The notes below the pieces were generated by a model. It was not told the origin of the DNA and did not search any database. It saw only the letters and a program-made list of their open reading frames with translations. The position numbers and the translations under genes were made by a program. A DNA stretch of 64,000 bases from Virgibacillus halotolerans (GTDB lineage Bacteria > Bacillota > Bacilli > Bacillales > Amphibacillaceae): NCBI RefSeq assembly GCF_016908515.1, contig NZ_JAFBEA010000002.1, forward strand, positions 124,001 through 188,000. The letters run 5' to 3'. How positions within the stretch are numbered: position 1 is the first letter of the stretch; every line of letters begins with the position of its first letter. This document shows positions 43,336 to 52,957 of the stretch, piece by piece.

Positions 43336-45105
43336 TTAATAGATGCCTTTATCCCGCAAAATGGACTTTGTTATTTCGGCTGCTTTACTTCCATAAGGAT
43401 TATTACCTTGTTGAATGTTCGTCGCGAAGAAATAGGTGTCATCATTGGATTCTACATACCCAATAAACCAACCATTCCTATTTTTCCCATTAACATTCCC
43501 TGTGCCGGTTTTCCCAGATAGCATGGCATCGTCTTTTTCCTCTAATTTAATCATATCTTTTACAGTTTGGATATGTTTATCTTCAAATTTAAAATCGTTG
43601 GTATACAAGGCTTTGAGGGATTTCACTTGCTCTACCGGAGAAATCTTTAATGATGATTCCAACCAATATTGTGATAATCCACCAGATATATTGTAATTAC
43701 CATAGCCTATTTGTTTGAGGTAGGCTTGGATATGATCACTTTGAACGCTTTTATCCAATTCCTGAAAATACCAGGTTACTGAATTCCTCATCGCGTCCGA
43801 TAAATTCTGGTCCTTATTCCACGCATCATAAGGGTATTGTTTACCATTCCATTTTATGGTGGACGCTTGACTTGTGATGACATTTGATTCTAATGCAAAC
43901 AATGCACTGTAAATCTTATAAGTAGAATCCGGCGAAATTCTTGTCGTGCTTTTATCTTTATTATAGATACTGTATTGATCAGCTTGCAAATCATATAGTA
44001 CAAAACTACCTTCATAGCCGGAAAAGTACTTGCTCAAATCTTCATATACTGCATTTTCATTTTCAAATGTATATTGGTCATCATCGTATGCCATGACCGA
44101 AATAATCGGAAACTGGATGGCAACGAATACACCTACAATCATAAAGATAAGCCTGCTTTTCCATTTCAGCAGTTTTGATTCAGGCGTAAAAGATGCAATA
44201 CTTTCTATTCGCTTTTTTATTTGCTGCTTGGCACCACTTAATGGATTCACCAAGTGGAAATACGTTGACCGGGACGTGTTGTCAACGAAATGGATAATGG
44301 TGTTTCCATATGCTGTATAACAGTTCTTATCCAAAGCTTTTAAGACTGCAGTATCACAGGCGATTTCACGATCCAGTCTCATTTCTCTAAAGGCAATCCA
44401 AACCAAAGGGTTAAACCAATAGAGCATTTGATATAAGACAATCAGGTAATTTGTTGCGATGTCTTTGTATTTATAATGATTTAGTTCGTGTAAAAGGATG
44501 TACTCAATCTCTTCCAGTGACAACCATTCTTCGAAATCACTGGGAAGCACAATATAGGTTTTAAATAGACCAAACGTTAGTGGCGTTTTGATGCATGGTG
44601 ATTCTCCTAGGCTTAAATGTCTCGATATATGGAGACGTTGCTTGCAACGGTTAAATAGGCTTAAGACTGCTTTATTTTCGATAGGTGATGTCGTACTTTT
44701 TATTTTCTTTACTTTTAACCAAGCGTGTACGGTCAGGACAGTCATCACGACCATACCGATTATCCATATGGTGGCTAAAAGTTTACTCAGGGGCGCAAAG
44801 TCGAAACGGTTTACTGAATCTGTAAAATCCTGCATCCAATTTCCCCCTTGTAGGGAACGATCACCAGTAGAAGCAGTAGCTTGACCAGTTTCATTACTTT
44901 GATTCATATTAAATGTAAAGGCGTCTCCGAAATGAAATAAATGGTTTGGTATCAATGGAAACGTCAACGCAATGAACAAAAGAAACCATAGATTATACTG
45001 CCATTTTGCTGATAATTGCTTGTGAAATATTTTCTTGGTTAATATAATGCCTCCAAAAGTAAAAGCGGAAACGAGCAGACAGACGAGAAAATGAGTAAAA
45101 AACAT
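43336..45105 (-). CDS. blaR1: BlaR1-type beta-lactam sensor-transducer metalloprotease
   Basis: A 589-residue membrane sensor. The N-terminal half has four hydrophobic segments and a zinc-protease core 'LLHELNHYKYKD' (HExxH) with a downstream Glu in 'FREMRLDREIACD'. The C-terminal penicillin-binding sensor has 'STYKIYSAL' (acylated Ser in STxK), 'SVTWYFQEL' (SxT/N position) and 'SGKTGTG' (KTG). Length is normal. The open frame reaches 45120, but GGGGG upstream of 45105 favours the internal ATG. It is divergent from the beta-lactamase gene it induces. Confidence 0.93.
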   Translation of the reverse strand: MFFTHFLVCLLVSAFTFGGIILTKKIFHKQLSAKWQYNLWFLLFIALTFPLIPNHLFHFGDAFTFNMNQSNETGQATASTGDRSLQGGNWMQDFTDSVNRFDFAPLSKLLATIWIIGMVVMTVLTVHAWLKVKKIKSTTSPIENKAVLSLFNRCKQRLHISRHLSLGESPCIKTPLTFGLFKTYIVLPSDFEEWLSLEEIEYILLHELNHYKYKDIATNYLIVLYQMLYWFNPLVWIAFREMRLDREIACDTAVLKALDKNCYTAYGNTIIHFVDNTSRSTYFHLVNPLSGAKQQIKKRIESIASFTPESKLLKWKSRLIFMIVGVFVAIQFPIISVMAYDDDQYTFENENAVYEDLSKYFSGYEGSFVLYDLQADQYSIYNKDKSTTRISPDSTYKIYSALFALESNVITSQASTIKWNGKQYPYDAWNKDQNLSDAMRNSVTWYFQELDKSVQSDHIQAYLKQIGYGNYNISGGLSQYWLESSLKISPVEQVKSLKALYTNDFKFEDKHIQTVKDMIKLEEKDDAMLSGKTGTGNVNGKNRNGWFIGYVESNDDTYFFATNIQQGNNPYGSKAAEITKSILRDKGIY

Positions 45106-45292
45106 GTTATTCGCCCCCATTTCTAAAATACCATCATGGTAATTATTTCTTCAGCAATCAATTATTTTTCCATTTAACGTATCTAGCAAAGTCTATCTTT
45201 TAGTAGTTTATCACGGGTTAATCTGCTGTGTCGAAAGAATTCATCGGCTTATTTGCAAACGAAATGATGAAAAAGCATATCTAAAAAGAAGT

Positions 45293-45336
45293 TTGACACC
45301 AGGACTACACTTGTAGTACAGTATTACATGTGTAGT
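45293..45336 (+). promoter_or_regulatory. bla promoter with twin BlaI operators
   Basis: TTGACA (45293-45298), an 18-base spacer and TACAGT (45317-45322). Two BlaI-type dyads lie on it: ACTACACTTGTAGT (45304-45317) in the spacer and ATTACATGTGTAGT (45323-45336) just after the -10. One operator pair probably serves both the bla and the divergent blaR1-blaI transcripts. In the 45121-45466 gap nothing else is seen. Confidence 0.88.
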
Positions 45337-45466
45337 CTAAGGTGTTGTAAAGGGGTGGCAGTTTATGCTGGTTTAATGATCTTTATAAGCGCGAAATATT
45401 GCCAAGGTATTTCTATTGAACTTGGGCAAGAATGATAAAAATTTAAATAAAAAGGTTGGATTTTAA

Positions 45467-46402
45467 ATGATCTTACAAAACACGATTCGTCATACATTTA
45501 AATGGAAGAAAGTTGTGTCTGTACTTCTGCTCTCTTTTGTCATGCTGATAGGTTGTTCTGAGAAGAACGACAATGCTTCCCAGGCTAAAGAACAAGATGA
45601 AATAACTGCAGTGGAGGAGGTTTTTGATAAGCTAGAGGATAAATATGATGCGAGGCTTGGTATTTTTGCATTAGACACGAATACAAACCAAACGGTAACT
45701 TATCGTCCAGATGAGCGCTTTGCATATGCATCTACTCATAAAGTATTTACTGTAGGAGCATTGTTACAACAAAATGCCATAGCGGACCTTAGCGAAAGAA
45801 TCACCTATACTAATGATGATCTTGTTAATTACAACCCGGTTACCGAAAAACATGTTGATACAGGGATGACCCTGGAAGAACTTAGCGAAGCTTCTCTTCG
45901 ATACAGTGACAATACTGCAGATAATCTCATCATGGCGTACATTGGTGGACCTAGTGAACTAAAAAAAGCGTTAAGAGAAATTGGTGATGATGTTACGAAT
46001 CCAGTGCGTTTTGAGCCAGAGTTAAACGATGTTGAACCAGGAGAAACCCATGATACGAGCACACCTAGAGCGCTTACCACTAGCCTTCAAGCCTTCACGT
46101 TAGGCGACGCGCTCCCAGTAGAGAAACGCGAACTTTTAACCGATTGGTTGAAAGGAAACGCAACTGGAGATACATTAATTCGCGCTGGCGTACCAGATGA
46201 TTGGGAGGTGGCAGATAAATCGGGTTCAGCTTCTTATGGAACACGAAATGACATTGCTATTATTTGGCCACCAGAAGGAGAACCGATTGTTTTAGCCATT
46301 CTTTCTAGTCATGATCAAAAGGATGCGGAGACCAATGATGAACTAATTGAAGAAGCAACAAAAGAAGTCATTGATATCTTGGGTGTTGAGCATGCATCAT
46401 AA
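45467..46402 (+). CDS. bla: Class A beta-lactamase, lipoprotein form
   Basis: A 311-residue serine beta-lactamase. The signal peptide ends in lipobox 'MLIGC' (C30), so the mature enzyme is probably membrane-anchored. Catalytic motifs are all present: S89-T-H-K92 (SxxK), 'SDN' in 'RYSDNTAD', omega-loop Glu in 'RFEPELND', and 'KSG' in 'ADKSGSASYG' in place of KTG. Length and order match Bacillus penicillinases. It is induced through BlaR1/BlaI. Confidence 0.95.
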   Translation: MILQNTIRHTFKWKKVVSVLLLSFVMLIGCSEKNDNASQAKEQDEITAVEEVFDKLEDKYDARLGIFALDTNTNQTVTYRPDERFAYASTHKVFTVGALLQQNAIADLSERITYTNDDLVNYNPVTEKHVDTGMTLEELSEASLRYSDNTADNLIMAYIGGPSELKKALREIGDDVTNPVRFEPELNDVEPGETHDTSTPRALTTSLQAFTLGDALPVEKRELLTDWLKGNATGDTLIRAGVPDDWEVADKSGSASYGTRNDIAIIWPPEGEPIVLAILSSHDQKDAETNDELIEEATKEVIDILGVEHAS

Positions 46403-46404
46403 TA

Positions 46405-46600
46405 TCATGGCGTAAATTGAAAAACTCTAAGGAGGGCGTTAAGTCGCCTTCTGAGGGTTTCTTTTGTCCGTTCATGGTTATACGAGTAAATATATGCTTC
46501 CATTCGTTTTTTTAACCTCTCGTAACTTACGAATGCTTCGCCATCATACATTTCTTGTTTTAATAAGCTAAAGCGATTCTCCATGGAAGCATTTGTATGC
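46405..46600 (-). pseudogene. IS3-family transposase C-terminal remnant
   Basis: The minus frame ends with 'NASMENRFSLLKQEMYDGEAFVSYERLKKRMEAYIYSYNHERTKETLRRRLNAL', the C-terminal DDE region of IS3/IS150-type OrfB. The 'NASMEN' catalytic-Glu context and 'YIYSYNHERTKE' are characteristic. Only the last ~60 residues remain, with an altered extreme C-terminus. The fragment starts two bases after the beta-lactamase stop, so an IS once abutted the gene. Confidence 0.78.
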
Positions 46601-46708
46601 AAGGGATACTTTACAGAACACGCTTTAAAACACCTGGAAAAACAAACAATCAATGTTATAATGAAGTATGACGCAAGATCAACAGGTTAAAGCCGTTGTT
46701 TGAAAAGG

Positions 46709-46738
46709 TCCTGCATGATTCTTTTATGCGGGATTTTT
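46709..46738 (+). terminator. Terminator in the 46403-46886 gap
   Basis: TCCTGCAT (46709-46716) pairs with ATGCGGGA (46726-46733; one G-T pair), followed by TTTTT. No other gene is visible in this gap beyond the IS remnant. The aspA ribosome binding site AAAAAAGGAG lies at its end. Confidence 0.6.
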
Positions 46739-46886
46739 CTGTGTCTGTTGATTTTATAATGCTTTTTCGTTAGTTTTTCAATGTCTAATACATATATATC
46801 ATTTTACTTTTTGGGCTTTCAGGAGAGCAAATTTCCAGCAAAGTCTTATGAATAAATGAGTCTCGTAAAAAAAGGAGTATTATCAT

Positions 46887-48293
46887 ATGCATACTAGGAT
46901 AGAAAATGACAGTTTGGGAACGAAAGAGGTTCCTGCAAACGCTTATTATGGTGTACAAACAGTACGTGCCCAAGAAAACTTTCCGATTACCGGAATACCT
47001 GTGCATAAAGAGTTGATCTTTGCCCTAGCAGAGGTGAAAAAGGCAGCAGCTTTAGCCAACATGCAAACAGATATGTTAGCTGAACCAATTGGCAAGGCTA
47101 TTGTGAAAGCTGCGGATGAAGTAATCCAGGGGGAACATTTACAGGACTTCATCGTGGATTCCATTCAAGGTGGCGCAGGTACTTCCATTAATATGAATAT
47201 GAATGAAGTCCTAGCCAACCGGGCTTTAGAGATGTTGGGAAGGGAAAAAGGTGATTACAATTATTGTTCTCCCAATACACACGTGAACATGTCTCAGTCC
47301 ACAAATGACACGATTCCGACAGCTTTAAAAATTGCTTCTTTCCGAATGGCAGGGGAATTGACAGAAACCATGACCGCTTTGAAAAAAGAATTCATGAACA
47401 AGGAAAATGAATTCCACGATGTATTAAAAATGGGGCGGACCCATCTTCAAGATGCAGTCCCCATCCGATTAGGACAGGAATTCGGAGCTTATTCCGAGAT
47501 GGTCGCCAGAGATATTAAAAGGGTCACAGAGGCCGCACAGGAAATGTTGACCATTAATTTAGGTGCCACGGCTGTAGGGACAGGGCTCAACGCCAAACCT
47601 GAATATATCGAAAAGGTTGTGGTACAGCTTGCGTCACAACTCGGAATGAAGTTGCGTCTGGCCAAAAGTCTTGTGGATGGAACGCAGAATACTGATGCAT
47701 ACACGACTTTATCAGGGGCGTTGAAAGTGTCGACAATCAATTTGTCAAAAATATGCAATGATCTTAGATTAATGGCTTCAGGTCCGATGACCGGTCTGCA
47801 GGAAATCAGCCTCCCGGTGAGACAGCCTGGATCGTCTATTATGCCGGGTAAAGTGAACCCCGTCATGGTTGAGGTAGTCAATCAAGTTGCGTTCCAGGTT
47901 GTGGGTAATGATCAGTCTATCTGTATGGCGTCTGAAGCAGGACAATTTGAGTTAAATGTGATGGAACCAGTCATTGTCTTCAACTTGCTTCAGTCGTTAA
48001 AAATAATGAAAAATGGCCTGGATGTATTTACACGTTACGCTATTAGCGGAATGGAAGCCAATGTGCAGAGATGCCGTGAATACGTGGAAGAAAGCTATGG
48101 TATCATCACCGCTTTAAATCCTCACTTAGGATATGAAACGGCTGCAAGAGTAGTTAAACAGGCTAGAGAAACCGGACTTACCATCATTGAAATTTGCAAA
48201 GCGCATCAGCTGTTGACAGAGGAAGAATTAAATACAATTTTGGATCCTGCTGAAATGACCACCCCGGGTATCGCCGGTAGTCAATTTCTTTGA
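46887..48293 (+). CDS. aspA: Aspartate ammonia-lyase
   Basis: A 468-residue fumarase/aspartase-superfamily enzyme that deaminates aspartate to fumarate. Signatures: 'RIENDSLGTKEVPANAYYGVQTVRAQENFPITG', 'GGAGTSINMNMNEVLANRALE', 'NMSQSTNDTIPTALKIA', and the catalytic loop 'GSSIMPGKVNPVMVEVVNQ' with its Ser. Length matches aspartases. It is monocistronic by spacing. If orotate degradation in the first 7 kb yields aspartate, this enzyme could take it on, though the genes are 40 kb apart. Confidence 0.95.
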   Translation: MHTRIENDSLGTKEVPANAYYGVQTVRAQENFPITGIPVHKELIFALAEVKKAAALANMQTDMLAEPIGKAIVKAADEVIQGEHLQDFIVDSIQGGAGTSINMNMNEVLANRALEMLGREKGDYNYCSPNTHVNMSQSTNDTIPTALKIASFRMAGELTETMTALKKEFMNKENEFHDVLKMGRTHLQDAVPIRLGQEFGAYSEMVARDIKRVTEAAQEMLTINLGATAVGTGLNAKPEYIEKVVVQLASQLGMKLRLAKSLVDGTQNTDAYTTLSGALKVSTINLSKICNDLRLMASGPMTGLQEISLPVRQPGSSIMPGKVNPVMVEVVNQVAFQVVGNDQSICMASEAGQFELNVMEPVIVFNLLQSLKIMKNGLDVFTRYAISGMEANVQRCREYVEESYGIITALNPHLGYETAARVVKQARETGLTIIEICKAHQLLTEEELNTILDPAEMTTPGIAGSQFL

Positions 48294-48418
48294 AGTACGG
48301 GGGCGGTTCATTTGCTTTCTGAGTGTGAGGGGACGGGAATTAATCATTCCCTCCTCCTCGATTAAGCATAGAAAAGAATGTGTTCTAAAATCATAAACGA
48401 GGCATACCTTTTCTCGGT

Positions 48419-48721
48419 TCAATTCTTTATTAATACGCTTATTCCTCTTACAAAGTTCAAGATAATATAGTAGACCCCAATCGCTATAAAAATACACATG
48501 ATGATCAGTCTTATGGTTTGGTTACCGGTATCTGCTAATAAGATTCCTGTGCCCAATCCAATGAAGCAAGAAAGGTAGGGGACGAAGTGTGTCCATAATG
48601 ATTTACCTGCGTGGTGTTTCACATCCCCAGATGCCAAAAAGTACATAATGATTGGGAATAAAAATGGCGCAAAAAAGACACTAAAATAGCATAATGACGA
48701 TAAAAGCTTATCTGCTTTCAT
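48419..48721 (-). CDS. DUF4870-type small membrane protein
   Basis: A 100-residue protein with three hydrophobic segments: 'LCYFSVFFAPFLFPIIMYFLA', then 'SGDVKHHAGKSLWTHFVPYLSC' and two further segments. The 'VKHHAGKSLWTHFVPYL' loop is typical of DUF4870. AAGGAGGTAATC upstream supports ATG 48721 in place of the open-frame start at 48742. Function is unknown. Confidence 0.75.
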   Translation of the reverse strand: MKADKLLSSLCYFSVFFAPFLFPIIMYFLASGDVKHHAGKSLWTHFVPYLSCFIGLGTGILLADTGNQTIRLIIMCIFIAIGVYYIILNFVRGISVLIKN

Positions 48722-48784
48722 ATGATTACCTCCTTGATGCATAAAATAATAATTTTTTAATAGGCCAAATGCCCGCTACCTACC

Positions 48785-49135
48785 TTAAGCATCGTTGTCG
48801 TTCTCCAACAACTGTTGTGGCTTTTGGGGTATGTCATCACGTTCAATCTCTTTATAGGTAATGACATCGCCCTTTTTATAATAAACTTCTAAATAGGCGT
48901 CTTTTCTTAATGGATGATTACTCGTGAACGTAAGTTTTTTATCTTCGCCATCTTCGTTATACCCTTTCAGTTCATATTTATATCTCGTATAACCTTGTTC
49001 CGAATATTCTTCCCCTTCATTTTGGATTTCCACATAATATTTACTCGAACCGATTGTTTGAATTTGTTGTCCACAGGCTGTTAATAGACCTAAAGTGAGC
49101 ACCATGCATACGATTAGAAATGGTTTTTTTAGCAT
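48785..49135 (-). CDS. YxeA/DUF1093-like lipoprotein
   Basis: A 116-residue exported protein. The signal peptide carries a lipobox 'LLTAC' at residue ~21. The body ('YYVEIQNEGEEYSEQGYTRYKYELKGYNEDGEDKKLTFTSNHPLRKDAYLEVYYKKGDVITYKEIERDDIPQ') has the YxeA pattern with 'YTRYKYEL' and 'AYLEVYY...VITYKEI'. It may share a transcript with the small membrane protein 63 bases downstream. The 49136-49447 gap upstream shows only promoter-like AT-rich DNA. Confidence 0.75.
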   Translation of the reverse strand: MLKKPFLIVCMVLTLGLLTACGQQIQTIGSSKYYVEIQNEGEEYSEQGYTRYKYELKGYNEDGEDKKLTFTSNHPLRKDAYLEVYYKKGDVITYKEIERDDIPQKPQQLLENDNDA

Positions 49136-49447
49136 AATATCATCCTTTTTTTATGATTGATTGCTAGAGCAGTAGTGTACGATTTTTGGAATCAAAAGGG
49201 TCGGCAAATGGCAAAGATATTTACTGACGCTGCTTTCTGATCTAACGATAATTTTATTATGAAAGAAAAACACGCAAACGTACATCGATTTTCCTTACAA
49301 ATCTCGTGTAGCATCTTACAATTTTGCAATGTTATTAGTTTAACCTTTTAATCATGCCACTAAATGAAAGAAGATCATTCTATTGTTGAATTATTATGAT
49401 ATATTAATAGATGGAATCATATATCTAAAACAGAAGGGAAGATGCAT

Positions 49448-50788
49448 ATGAAATGGATGAAGTTGTTTGGCCTGGTAACTGCGTTATCTTTTTTTATGGT
49501 GGGGTGTTCTGATGATGAAACAGTGGAAGCGGACAATGCTGATTCAGAGCAGCGTGACAAAGCGAAGGATGAGAAGCAAAAGGAAGATAAAAAGGAAACA
49601 GCAATGATTAATATCCATGATTTTAATTTTAACGAGACAGAAGCGGATTTAGATCAAACCGTATTTTTTTCCAATGAAGAGAATGATAATGGTGATTATA
49701 GGGAAGCTAGCCCCAATTATTTTATCAGTGAAGACGTGTTTGATTTTACGAGTGGAGCGCATTCGATTCTTGCGGATAGTGAAATGCTTGTCGATGATAA
49801 AGGGGAGGGCGTTAAACTGGAGTATCCTGATGATTTAGATACGAATCAGGCACCAGCTACATATGCGAATGGCTTTTACTATGTCGGTCTTGAAGAAGGT
49901 ATTTTTAAAATCAATGAGGATAAACGCGACATAGAACAAATAGCGAAGGATCCGGTTTGGTTGATTATAGAGGCAGACGAAGATACAGAACTGATCTATT
50001 ATATTACAAATGATGATGATTATGACAATACCGTTGTCCATGCGATTGACAGTGATGGGAAAGAGCAATGGGCGACAGATCCCGTTGAGACAGGAATGAT
50101 GGGTGCTGGCATGACCAATGTGGTAGTGGCGGATGATATGTTGATTTACAAAACAAATGATTTTACAAAGGCGCTTGATAAGGAAACGGGTGAGGAAATC
50201 TGGAATAATGACAATGGTTACTTCACGGTAACTCCAGCTGGTGATTCCTTATATGCGCTTATGTTTACCGGTAACGGAACTGTTGGCGAATACACGCTCA
50301 CGGAGCTTGATCAAGAAACAGGGGAAGAATTAAATTCGCTGGATTTACCAAAAACTTTCTCCCTTACCAATCAGGATTATCCGGAGATCCAATCCATTGG
50401 TGACATGATGTTCATCGATCTGGAACAATCGGTACTTGGATACAATATGAAAGAGAAAACAATAGACTGGGCTCTGACTGGTGAAAATGGTCTGGAAGCA
50501 GACGGTATTGAAATCAATGATGATTTAATGGATGTCGATGTGCGTGTATCTGATACAGGAACCGTTGCGGTTTCCGGTACCATCAATCACCAAAACGGTG
50601 AAGATTTAAAAGACTTTTTGCTTACGATTGATCCCATTACCGGTGAAATTAATGATGGCTCTTTGATCGATGGGGAAATCACTGCTAGTTTACCAGAAAA
50701 CAAATATGGCAGTGAATTCATTGTTAATCCAGATGTAGAAGATAAAAGTAGTGATGAAAGAGAATCATTTTTAACAGAAATTCAATAA
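49448..50788 (+). CDS. Lipoprotein with PQQ/WD40-like beta-propeller repeats
   Basis: A 446-residue extracellular lipoprotein. The lipobox 'MVGC' lies near residue 20, followed by an acidic linker (~residues 25-55). The rest contains repeated motifs of the PQQ-propeller type: 'YVGLEEGIFKINEDKRD', 'HAIDSDGKEQWATDPVETG', 'TKALDKETGEEIWNNDNGYF', 'TELDQETGEELNSLDL' and 'LTIDPITGEINDGSL'. These D-x-x-T/D-G-x-x-x-W repeats suggest a blade-like binding protein. GAAGGGAA before ATG 49448 sets the start. The ligand is unknown. Confidence 0.7.
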   Translation: MKWMKLFGLVTALSFFMVGCSDDETVEADNADSEQRDKAKDEKQKEDKKETAMINIHDFNFNETEADLDQTVFFSNEENDNGDYREASPNYFISEDVFDFTSGAHSILADSEMLVDDKGEGVKLEYPDDLDTNQAPATYANGFYYVGLEEGIFKINEDKRDIEQIAKDPVWLIIEADEDTELIYYITNDDDYDNTVVHAIDSDGKEQWATDPVETGMMGAGMTNVVVADDMLIYKTNDFTKALDKETGEEIWNNDNGYFTVTPAGDSLYALMFTGNGTVGEYTLTELDQETGEELNSLDLPKTFSLTNQDYPEIQSIGDMMFIDLEQSVLGYNMKEKTIDWALTGENGLEADGIEINDDLMDVDVRVSDTGTVAVSGTINHQNGEDLKDFLLTIDPITGEINDGSLIDGEITASLPENKYGSEFIVNPDVEDKSSDERESFLTEIQ

Positions 50789-50802
50789 GGCAATACATCA
50801 TT

Positions 50803-50840
50803 AATCGACAAATCATTTCCCGGGAAATGATTTGTCGATT
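50803..50840. terminator. 38-bp perfect palindrome, terminator
   Basis: AATCGACAAATCATTTCCC (50803-50821) is followed directly by its exact reverse complement to 50840 and then TTTTC. It ends the lipoprotein transcript; the perfection and length are striking. Confidence 0.8.
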
Positions 50841-50877
50841 TTCATTGGAATAAATCAAACCTTCATATAAACTACAC

Positions 50878-50916
50878 ACCATAGTCGCTTTATTGATAAT
50901 AATAGCTATGGTTTTT
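50878..50916 (+). terminator. Second terminator downstream
   Basis: ACCATAG (50878-50884) pairs with CTATGGT (50906-50912), followed by TTTTT. Confidence 0.65.
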
Positions 50917-51489
50917 CAATGAAGGATTCAGGTGGTGTAACTCCGTGAAAGTTGGGTTGACAACTGCACCCGGGTACAATAATATTGAGAAATATACAAA
51001 ATGTAAATCATGAGAGCAAGTTCTTGTAGTCATTTTTCAATGAGCTATGGAATAGTGTTCAAAGTGTCTCGTGAAAATGACATGTAGAGATAGGAATTTC
51101 TACTACATCTGCCCATGTTCTGTGAGTAATGTTGAAGTTAGCACAACACGCACAGCTCGTTGGCTTGCTTTTGCGCTATTACATATTAACTGTATACGTT
51201 CTGTTTCTTGGAAAAAACTGTTTTTTCTGCGTATGAAGCAGCGTTGGGGAAGCTTTTTTGTTGCTCAAAGTTGCGCCGATTCGAACTTTCGACAAACAGG
51301 ATAAGGAAAGCGACCCAGGAAAACATCGCACGCAGAAAATTGCCTTTCATTTTCAAGGACGTGCTAGTATCGGCGGTGCAGCAATGATTTTTGGTTGAGA
51401 GGAGTAATCGCAGTCCCGGGACGTTGTGAATGTAGCCGACGCGGTCCTTTTTATCCTATTTTGGACACGCATTTTAAGGGGGGAATTTT
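50917..51489. other. 573-base GC-richer gap before sstT
   Basis: The stretch 51100-51450 is richer in G+C than its neighbours and contains GTCCCGGGAC and 'GCCGACGCGGTCC'. A 77-codon plus-strand frame (51071-51304) and a 54-codon minus-strand frame have no ribosome binding site and no recognised domain. The position upstream of an amino-acid transporter invites a T-box, but no 'AAGGGTGGNACCGCG' element is seen. I leave it unassigned. Confidence 0.35.
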
Positions 51490-52728
51490 ATGAAGAAGTT
51501 ATGGCATACATGGGACCGCTTAGGTTTGGTCAAACAAATCTGTATTGGTTTGGTTGTAGGTATTATTTTGGCAATAGCTATTCCAAGTGTAGCGAAATCT
51601 TTCGTTATATTGGGTTCTTTATTTGTTGGGGCTTTGAAAGCAATCGCGCCAGTACTGGTGTTTTTCCTGGTTATGGCTGCCATCGCTCAGCATAAGAGTG
51701 GTCATAAGACGAATATAAAATCTATTCTTGTTCTATATCTGATGGGAACTTTTTTAGCAGGATTTATAGCTGTCATTGCGAGTTTTATGTTCCCAGTGAC
51801 CCTGACACTTGCAGCGGGAACAGAAGATTTATCGGCTCCCGGCGGTGTGGTAGAGGTTCTTAAAACATTGCTGATGAGCGTTGTTGACAACCCAGTATCG
51901 GCCATTGCCGATGCGAACTATATTGGTATATTAGCTTGGGCGGTGCTGCTTGGTTTAGCGTTAAAAAGTGCTCCAGATACGACGAAAACAGCGATTTCTA
52001 ATGTTTCAGATGCAGTTACGAAAATCGTTACATGGGTAATCAAACTTGCACCGTTTGGTATTATGGGGCTGGTGATTGAGGCTATTACTTCAAGTGGGCT
52101 GAGCGCTTTGCTTGGTTATGGGAAATTACTTGCCGTTTTGGTGGGCTGTATGTTGTTTGTAGCGCTTGTAGTCAATCCAATTATCGTGTATGTATGTATT
52201 CGCCAAAATCCATATCCGCTTGTATTTACATGTTTAAGAGAAAGTGGAATCACAGGATTTTTCACACGCAGTTCTGCTGCGAACATACCGGTTAATATGA
52301 GATTATGTGAAAAGCTTGGCTTGAATAAAGATACTTATTCTGTATCCATCCCGCTAGGTGGAACCATTAACATGGCCGGCGCGGCTGTGACAATTTCCGT
52401 TTTAACACTCGCAGCGGTTCATACATTGGGAATTACAGTGGATATTCCGACAGCGATCATGCTTAGTGTGCTGTCAGCAGTATGTGCTTGCGGTGCCTCT
52501 GGTGTTGCAGGCGGATCTTTATTGCTCATCCCTTTGGCAGCCAGCCTGTTTGGAATTCCAAATGAAATTGCGATGCAGGTTGTTGGCGTAGGCTTTATCG
52601 TAGGCGTTTTACAAGATTCTTGTGAAACGGCACTTAACTCGTCAACGGACGCACTCTTCACAGCTGCTGCTGAATTTAGGGAGAGAAGAAAAAAAGAGGG
52701 GAAAATTGAAATCAATCATGTATTATAA
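51490..52728 (+). CDS. sstT: Serine/threonine:sodium symporter (SstT-like)
   Basis: A 412-residue member of the dicarboxylate/amino acid:cation symporter family. The N-terminus '[30 protein letters not shown]' and '[17 protein letters not shown]' are SstT-like. The hallmark substrate segment '[21 protein letters not shown]' with '[29 protein letters not shown]' is complete. AAGGGGGGAATTTT precedes the ATG. It imports serine and threonine with Na+. It is monocistronic and ends at a long terminator. Confidence 0.9.
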   Translation: MKKLWHTWDRLGLVKQICIGLVVGIILAIAIPSVAKSFVILGSLFVGALKAIAPVLVFFLVMAAIAQHKSGHKTNIKSILVLYLMGTFLAGFIAVIASFMFPVTLTLAAGTEDLSAPGGVVEVLKTLLMSVVDNPVSAIADANYIGILAWAVLLGLALKSAPDTTKTAISNVSDAVTKIVTWVIKLAPFGIMGLVIEAITSSGLSALLGYGKLLAVLVGCMLFVALVVNPIIVYVCIRQNPYPLVFTCLRESGITGFFTRSSAANIPVNMRLCEKLGLNKDTYSVSIPLGGTINMAGAAVTISVLTLAAVHTLGITVDIPTAIMLSVLSAVCACGASGVAGGSLLLIPLAASLFGIPNEIAMQVVGVGFIVGVLQDSCETALNSSTDALFTAAAEFRERRKKEGKIEINHVL

Positions 52729-52750
52729 GTGACCCTGCTAAAGTAAAACT

Positions 52751-52828
52751 GGTCATGAAAATCATTTCTTAAGGTATTTGTCAGTACTTCTGACTTACCC
52801 AAAAGAGTGGCTTTCATGGCCTTTTTTA
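52751..52828 (+). terminator. Terminator after sstT
   Basis: The arms GGTCATGAAA (52751-52760) and TTTCATGGCC (52812-52821) close an inner GTCAG/CTGAC hairpin and are followed by TTTTTT. Confidence 0.7.
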
Positions 52829-52957
52829 AATCATGAACGATTGTTTCTCCCCCACACGCTCAAACTTCCAATCTAGTGATTGTGATCGGGATGTATATTA
52901 GTAGAATTTATTGGCAAACCTGTCAATATAGCAAACTACTAATTGGAGGCATTCACT

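Noticed and set aside
51071-51304. 77-codon ORF upstream of sstT
   Set aside because: No ribosome binding site, unusual Cys/Arg/Trp-rich composition typical of a noncoding frame.
50917-51489. T-box riboswitch for the serine/threonine transporter
   Set aside because: No conserved T-box sequence (AAGGGTGGNACCGCG) and no clear specifier hairpin were found.
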